NCBI GenBank assembly: GCA_007922225.1
Contig: ML679956.1
Coordinates: forward strand, 71,602,111 to 71,666,110
Length of the DNA: 64,000 nucleotides
Reading direction: 5' to 3'
From: Emydura subglobosa
Taxonomy: Eukaryota > Chordata > Testudines > Chelidae
Shown here: positions 61,601-64,000 of the stretch, piece by piece
How positions within the stretch are numbered: the first letter of the stretch is position 1
Layout: each line of letters begins with the position of its first letter
The notes under the pieces: generated by a model
Told to the model about the DNA's origin: nothing
The model's input: the letters and a program-made list of their open reading frames with translations, nothing else
The model's database searches: none
Translations under genes and position numbers: made by a program

Positions 61601-63084
61601 TGAAAAACCCTCCTTTGAATACAAATCTATGGTATATCTATGGCCATGCTGATTCTAGACACAACAGTGAAAACCTCAGGGATTTGAGAAGTGCTTTTAC
61701 CTTGATCTTATTTGAATTTTATTTGAATGCATTTGACTGGACTTCTGAGCTGGTGGAAATGTTTAACAAGTGGATTAATTTTGAAAAAAATATGGAGAGA
61801 GATTCTCTAAAAAGTGTTCCCTAGTTTTTGACCAGCTCAATATTTTTATCTGCGAAGTCAATTGGCAGGTGCAGGAAAATGTGACTGGCTGGAATTCAGT
61901 TTGACCATTATTATTTTATCCTCCAGGCTCCATTCCACAGCTCTTACCTACACAGAGACGTGACTGATGTTGCTCTGGAGCATATAATGTGAACACCTCG
62001 GCTCATGGGCCATCCTTATTCCATTTGGAAAGCACTTAGCTTATAGTGTACTCTACCAAAAATAGATGAGAATTCATGCAGCCAGCCAGTCACAAGGCAG
62101 TGGCCCATTAAAGTGCCACTAGGTGGCACCAGACTCCACAGACAGAATATAGATTCCCATTTGAAAAGGAGTAATAGCAGATTTTAATAATTTCCATTCT
62201 CGTCTGCAGTGTTGTCGTAGCTGTGTTGGTCCCAGGATATTAGAGAGAGTAAGCTTCAAAGCTTGTCTCTTTCACCAACAGAAGCTGGTCCAATGAAAAA
62301 TATTACCTCACCAATCTTGTCTCTCTAGATTTTAATAAAACACAAGAATGTTCCTAGAAAAAAAATGCTTTGATTGCAGTTCAGTCGGGGAAATGGGAGT
62401 CTTTAATACAGTGTGATCCTGTACCTGACTATTTGCTAACTGATCAAATACATAATAACCCCCACAATCTCCCCCAAACATTTGGACAAATATGGCTCAG
62501 CTACGCTAGTGTAAATCTGGAGTTAACTCAGCACCTCCCAGGATCATATTCATGGTCCCCACATAAAAATATCATGTCTTTAAAAAAATAAGAACAGATC
62601 AAATACTCTGGTGTCCTCTGGTTACTTTGCACCACGCCTGCAGTGCGAAGTGGCCATAAACCCTGCAGATCTGGCCAGATGAGGATGGCTTCTGCCTGGC
62701 TCCTATGCTACTGTGTGCAGTGGGCATTAGCAAGGCATCTCCATGCCTTAGCAATTCCCAGCTGCAAGAAGAGTCCCTTGGGGTCGGTCAGCAACTGGCA
62801 TACTATGAAGCAGCCCTGAGGCCATTCTGCTTTACCCTTGGTCACAGAACCAGCCACAGGATCGGGGACAGGGGATAAAGGCATTTTATAGCCACTTTTG
62901 CATCCCATTCTCAATAAACTGCGCCATGGACGTCTCAGACACAGTCGCAGGTCAATGCTAATACAGCTTGATGTTTTAACAGCCAAATGAAATCAAGGAA
63001 GAACATTTACCATGGTGCAAACTTGGTTGAGTAATCCATTCCTATTAGTCCATTTCGAGTCTCCTTGTAAGATGACACCAGGTT
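43427..63084 (-). CDS. CRY-DASH: Cryptochrome DASH, 3' half (partial; seven exons, 5' end outside window)
   Basis: A blue-light flavoprotein of the photolyase/cryptochrome family; DASH members repair cyclobutane dimers in single-stranded or looped DNA and carry FAD. Exons, all GT-AG and phase-consistent: 63084-63011, 61161-61072, 59062-58983, 58111-58052, 56561-56404, 45551-45432 and 43603-43427, in all 759 nt or 253 codons without a stop. They cover most of the FAD-binding domain, from [10 protein letters not shown] to EWSRHITQK. Hallmarks include [45 protein letters not shown] and [20 protein letters not shown]. The antenna-binding N-terminal domain lies beyond 64000. After codon ACA at 43427 there is a perfect GTAAGT donor, so a short last exon is expected; it was not found. 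The symbol is descriptive. Confidence 0.93.
43680..43800 (+). repeat. MIR-like fragment in CRY-DASH intron
   Basis: Contains CATTTTCCCCATTTTCAGG and GTGGGGAAACAGG, the MIR core order, strongly diverged. Confidence 0.45.
45432..45551 (-). CDS. CRY-DASH: CRY-DASH exon: FAD-site region
   Basis: 120 bp, phase 0 at both ends. Encodes [20 protein letters not shown] then [20 protein letters not shown], the most conserved stretch of DASH cryptochromes, lining the flavin pocket. The acceptor is GTTTAAG|GTG and the donor AGCAAC|GTAAGT. An intron of 10.85 kb precedes it. Confidence 0.96.
45655..45930. repeat. MITE-like block in the long CRY-DASH intron
   Basis: Begins ACTTGTCTACACACAAC and ends near TCTGTGTCTAGCCCAGG, with TTATACCGGTATAGC and TTATACCGGTGTAAGG inside. 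It resembles the family at 39.40 kb, but the ends are worn. Confidence 0.4.
45931..47839. other. CRY-DASH long intron, no gene seen
   Basis: Several open frames on both strands lack family motifs. A palindromic dispersed repeat fragment lies at about 46.61-46.75 kb (CACCTAGTGAGATTTTCAG, then GGGAGTTAGGCACC). Confidence 0.4.
47840..51590 (+). mobile_element. CR1 LINE, long degraded copy with ORF1 and ORF2 remnants
   Basis: ORF1: at about 47.95-48.27 kb broken frames give [26 protein letters not shown] and [20 protein letters not shown], the esterase-like domain of CR1 ORF1. ORF2: endonuclease start near 48.42 kb; RT at 49.6-49.88 kb ([20 protein letters not shown], then [16 protein letters not shown]) and at 50.9-51.1 kb ([20 protein letters not shown] and KLVDDTKMG, where the usual Ala of the ADD box is Val). 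The copy runs to about 51.59 kb. It has many stops and is split by a second CR1 at 50.04-50.89 kb. Confidence 0.88.
50038..50894 (-). mobile_element. CR1 LINE 3' part inserted antisense inside another CR1
   Basis: Starts with the reversed CR1 3' end (CATAGAATCATAGAGTTGG, then GTCATCTAGTCCAACCCCC) and extends about 857 bp to GGTATCT. The reverse-strand frame near 50.53-50.76 kb reads [18 protein letters not shown]1 ORF2 C-terminal sequence. It is much less diverged than the host CR1, so it is younger. After it the host RT resumes. Confidence 0.9.
51626..51648 (+). repeat. G23 homopolymer
   Basis: Twenty-three consecutive G, preceded by a short (TG)n and followed by C and GGG. A run this long can fold into G-quadruplexes, and its exact length may be an assembly estimate. 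Confidence 0.9.
51660..51905 (-). mobile_element. Penelope-like element fragment, antisense
   Basis: The plus strand is the reverse complement of the region at about 860-1025: TTGGTGTGTCCTGGTC, CTTCTGATGATGAGCTTG and GGAAAGAAATCTTT match in order. It is the stretch between the RT and GIY-YIG domains. Directly to its right a plus-strand piece of the same family begins, so the two are arranged head-to-head. Confidence 0.7.
51940..52480 (+). mobile_element. Penelope-like element fragment, sense, interrupted by a fold-back insert
   Basis: Matches the copy at 0.44-0.75 kb: CACAATCAGCTTCAACAGTG, CAACCATATACAAGAAACCC and AAATCTGTTATCTACAGCCAG. A 201-bp insert splits it at 52214-52414, after which it resumes GACACTCCACCGGAGAAGTAG. 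Frameshifts and a roughly 20-bp deletion relative to the other copy show that it is dead. Confidence 0.8.
52214..52414. mobile_element. 201-bp fold-back insertion with 13-bp target duplication
   Basis: Flanked by TCACCAAACAAAG (52201-52213) and TCATCAAACAAAG (52415-52427), a duplication with one mismatch. It carries arms of about 73 bp (52250-52322 and 52343-52415) in inverted orientation around a 20-bp spacer, so the transcript would form a long hairpin. A unique head, TTCCAGAGGGGTAGCCGTG, lies left of the first arm. The sequence is a common turtle/crocodile interspersed repeat that I associate with Penelope-like termini (inference). Confidence 0.75.
52500..52675 (+). repeat. Probable Penelope-like terminal repeat (pLTR)
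   Basis: CTCAAAAGCCTGTCTCTCTCAC, TAATAAAAGATATTCCCTCAC and CTAATATCCAGAGACCG follow the Penelope coding remnant directly. The same three motifs recur at 62.2-62.34 kb. Position next to the coding fragment supports a terminal repeat; the assignment is inference. Confidence 0.5.
53085..53265 (+). repeat. MIR-type SINE
   Basis: GGGCAAGTCACAAAAACTCTG, GCCTCAGTTTCCCCACC and GATGGTGTGAGGATTAATG appear in MIR order. Confidence 0.7.
53600..53812 (+). repeat. MIR-type SINE
   Basis: TGTGTGGCCTTGGGTGAGTAAC, CATCTATAAAATGTGGAG and GTGAAGTGCTTTGAGAGCC span nearly the full MIR consensus. Confidence 0.75.
54067..55147 (+). mobile_element. Solo LTR related to the Gmr1-like LTR, with a MITE-like insert
   Basis: Begins TGTGACACACTG and ends CCCATCACA. 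The part AAAAGTCATAATCTGCTAA, followed by TGTGTATCA and ATTATAAGATTT, parallels AAAAGTCATGATTCGCTAA and its sequel in the LTR at 7.66 kb, so a related family is likely. A block at about 54.44-54.71 kb with CACTGTCCACACAAGC and CTTGTGTAGACAAGGCC is probably an inserted MITE. No clean target duplication was found. Confidence 0.5.
55148..56403. other. CRY-DASH long intron, right end
   Basis: No element or exon recognised before the donor of the exon at 56404-56561. Confidence 0.4.
56404..56561 (-). CDS. CRY-DASH: CRY-DASH exon: FAD/DNA-binding core
   Basis: 158 bp, phase 1 to 0. Encodes [20 protein letters not shown], then [20 protein letters not shown] and [12 protein letters not shown]. The acceptor is TCCCGGCAG|AAG and the donor CTGCTG|GTAAGA. 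It holds the helix pair around the active site. Confidence 0.96.
56562..58051. other. CRY-DASH intron, no recognised element
   Basis: AT-rich at 56.6-57.4 kb with repeated short motifs (TCTATGG, TAGAATG) but no definable unit. The segment at 57.95-58.03 kb (ACACCAGCATAAATCTGG) is an old dispersed repeat. Confidence 0.4.
58052..58111 (-). CDS. CRY-DASH: CRY-DASH exon: short linker exon
   Basis: 60 bp, phase 1 at both ends, encoding [19 protein letters not shown]. The acceptor is CCCCACTAG|GAC and the donor TGGAAAG|GTCAGT. Too short to show as an open frame; identified by family sequence and splice sites. Confidence 0.92.
58735..58825 (+). repeat. Old dispersed repeat, uninterrupted copy
   Basis: CTCTCTTACTATGTGTTTGTCC runs straight through the point where the copy at 28.35-28.73 kb is split by a MITE, giving an empty-site paralogue for that insertion. 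Confidence 0.55.
58983..59062 (-). CDS. CRY-DASH: CRY-DASH exon: WRDYFRF region
   Basis: 80 bp, phase 2 to 1. Encodes [19 protein letters not shown] then TRIFLLKG. The acceptor is GTTTTAG|GGT and the donor TTGAAAG|GTGAGT. The Trp-Arg-Asp-Tyr/Phe block is conserved across photolyases. Confidence 0.94.
59211..59357 (-). mobile_element. CR1 LINE 3' fragment, antisense, in CRY-DASH intron
   Basis: CAGAATCATAGAGTTGGAAG through CTCTAAAGATGGAGATTCCACC is nearly identical to the first 145 bp of the copy at 50.04 kb, so both are from the same young CR1 subfamily. Confidence 0.9.
59358..61071. other. CRY-DASH intron remainder
   Basis: Simple T/A runs at about 60.16 kb and a fragment of the repeat family of 28.35 kb near 60.72 kb. 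No exon with splice signals. Confidence 0.4.
61072..61161 (-). CDS. CRY-DASH: CRY-DASH exon: LALGCISPR region
   Basis: 90 bp, phase 2 at both ends (split Trp codons TG|G each side). Encodes [20 protein letters not shown] then ERTANQNTY. The acceptor is TGTTTACAG|GCT and the donor ACATACTG|GTAGGA. Confidence 0.94.
61245..61480 (+). repeat. MIR-type SINE in CRY-DASH intron
   Basis: CGTGGTTAAGATGCTGAACTAG, CAGTTCTGCCTCTGACTC and GACCTTGGTCAAGTCATGC follow the MIR head and core. Confidence 0.7.
62205..62335. repeat. Fold-back copy of the probable Penelope terminal repeat
   Basis: GTAGCTGTGTTGGTCCCAGG with ATATTAGAGAGA is the reverse complement of the end of the block at 52.64 kb. It is followed directly by CTTGTCTCTTTCACCAACAG and ATATTACCTCACC in the forward sense, so two pieces of one repeat are joined in opposite orientation. 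Confidence 0.5.
62340..63010. other. CRY-DASH intron, no recognised element
   Basis: No repeat or exon identified between the fold-back repeat and the donor at 63010. Confidence 0.4.
63011..63084 (-). CDS. CRY-DASH: CRY-DASH exon: most 5' exon in the window
   Basis: 74 bp ending in phase 2. Encodes [20 protein letters not shown] then KFAP. The acceptor follows a T12 tract (TTGGTTGGGTAG|AAC) and the donor is CCATG|GTAAAT. The exons for the N-terminal photolyase domain should lie to the right of 64000. Confidence 0.9.
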
Positions 63085-64000
63085 CTACCCAACCAATAAA
63101 AAAAAAAAATTAAAAGCATTATATATATAGGCAGCCTGCAAATTGTGCTTTCCTGGATGTTTGAGATAGGTATTTGTGTAGGGCCGTGCTCCCTCTAGTG
63201 ACTGTCTAGCATCATTATTCTGCTGTCAAATTATTCCTTCCAGTGCACAAAATGTAATGGCCCCAGTAGTTTTTATTACAGCTCCTGGATTGTGTGTAAT
63301 ACATTCTGCTTCCTGCTTTACCTTGTAGGAGACTTTTACAAGCACAATGGAATATGGTCTCACTGATCCCTCCTGGGAGTGATCAATAAGTGAATCTGAA
63401 TCAAGGACGAATTTCCAAAAGCCAGTTGCCGCGGGAGCTGATGGGCTGGCCCCTGGCTCATTTGGTTCTGAGGATCAGATTGGAAGCAATTTCTTTTGAT
63501 TTTTGACTGCCCCTTGGCTGCAGGTAAAGGGTCAAATTCTGATCTCCGTTACACCCACGACACCCAGATTTGCACTTCTAGAGCCAGATTCTCTGGTTCC
63601 ACAGCATCAAAGTGGAGATAAAGGAGTGTCAGGGAGCCTGCATTTCTACCTGGTTCCCAGTTCTAGTGCATGTTACAGCAGCTTATGGGCTGCTCTAACT
63701 TGTGCTGAGTACCAATACTCAGAGGAGTACCAGTACCACCAGCTACGCATAGTCACAGTGCAACACGCTCCAGCCTCTTCTCCTCCCCACCTGAAACGCC
63801 CTCGATGCTTGAGACAGAGGGGGCACAAGGGTCAGCTGTGACAACTCTATGCCAACCAGGAACCCAGCCTGAGTAAGGAGGACACCTACAGGTTGATCCA
63901 TAATAAGTAGCCCCACCAGATGAATGTGCAAAACACTGACATTTAGCAGAAACAGGCGAGACATTTTGGAAGCTGCCCTGAATGTTCCCGATCCTTTAAG
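63085..64000. other. Sequence upstream of the first CRY-DASH exon in the window
   Basis: The next upstream CRY-DASH exon was looked for on the minus strand and not found, so an intron of more than 0.9 kb is inferred. Open frames on both strands at 63.5-63.96 kb have no family motif. Confidence 0.4.

Overview
The window is vertebrate nuclear DNA from a non-avian sauropsid. A turtle is most likely and a crocodilian is the alternative. Genes are split into small GT-AG exons in long introns. The interspersed repeats are CR1 LINEs, Penelope-like elements, short hAT- and Harbinger-type elements, MIR-type SINEs and LTR elements, and a cryptochrome-DASH gene is present, which placental mammals lack. 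The species call is an inference from this mix.

Two protein-coding genes can be supported, both on the minus strand. MYD88 is complete: five coding exons between 36607 and 26233 encode 304 residues (death domain, intermediate domain, TIR domain), with a CpG-rich promoter and first exon at about 36.1-36.8 kb. Upstream of it lies the 3' part of a cryptochrome-DASH gene: seven in-frame exons between 63084 and 43427 encode about 253 residues of the FAD-binding half. Its 5' exons lie beyond the right edge and its last short exon was not found. About 6.8 kb separates the two coding regions, and no ACAA1-like exon is seen there, although ACAA1 borders MYD88 in human.

Layout: 1-6.6 kb is nested old repeats (hAT-like end, Penelope-like GIY-YIG remnant, AT-rich repeat, CR1, MIR, a 148-bp hAT MITE). 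7.66-14.95 kb is a decayed but nearly full-length LTR retrotransposon whose order is gag, protease, integrase, reverse transcriptase, RNase H. Integrase before RT is the hallmark of Gmr1-like Ty3/Gypsy elements; a solo LTR is inserted in its integrase. 15-26 kb is intergenic with solo LTRs, hAT-like elements and SINEs. 26.2-36.6 kb is MYD88, 36.6-43.4 kb the spacer, and 43.4-63.1 kb the CRY-DASH 3' half. The 10.9-kb CRY-DASH intron at 45.6-56.4 kb holds a long CR1 with a second CR1 inserted backwards, a Penelope-like cluster with a 73-bp inverted repeat, and a solo LTR.

MYD88 is the TLR/IL-1R signalling adaptor and CRY-DASH is a blue-light flavoprotein/photolyase. They are neighbours on one strand, and nothing in the sequence shows they act together. 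All exon boundaries were read by eye from splice consensus and codon phase; no alignment or transcript data were available.
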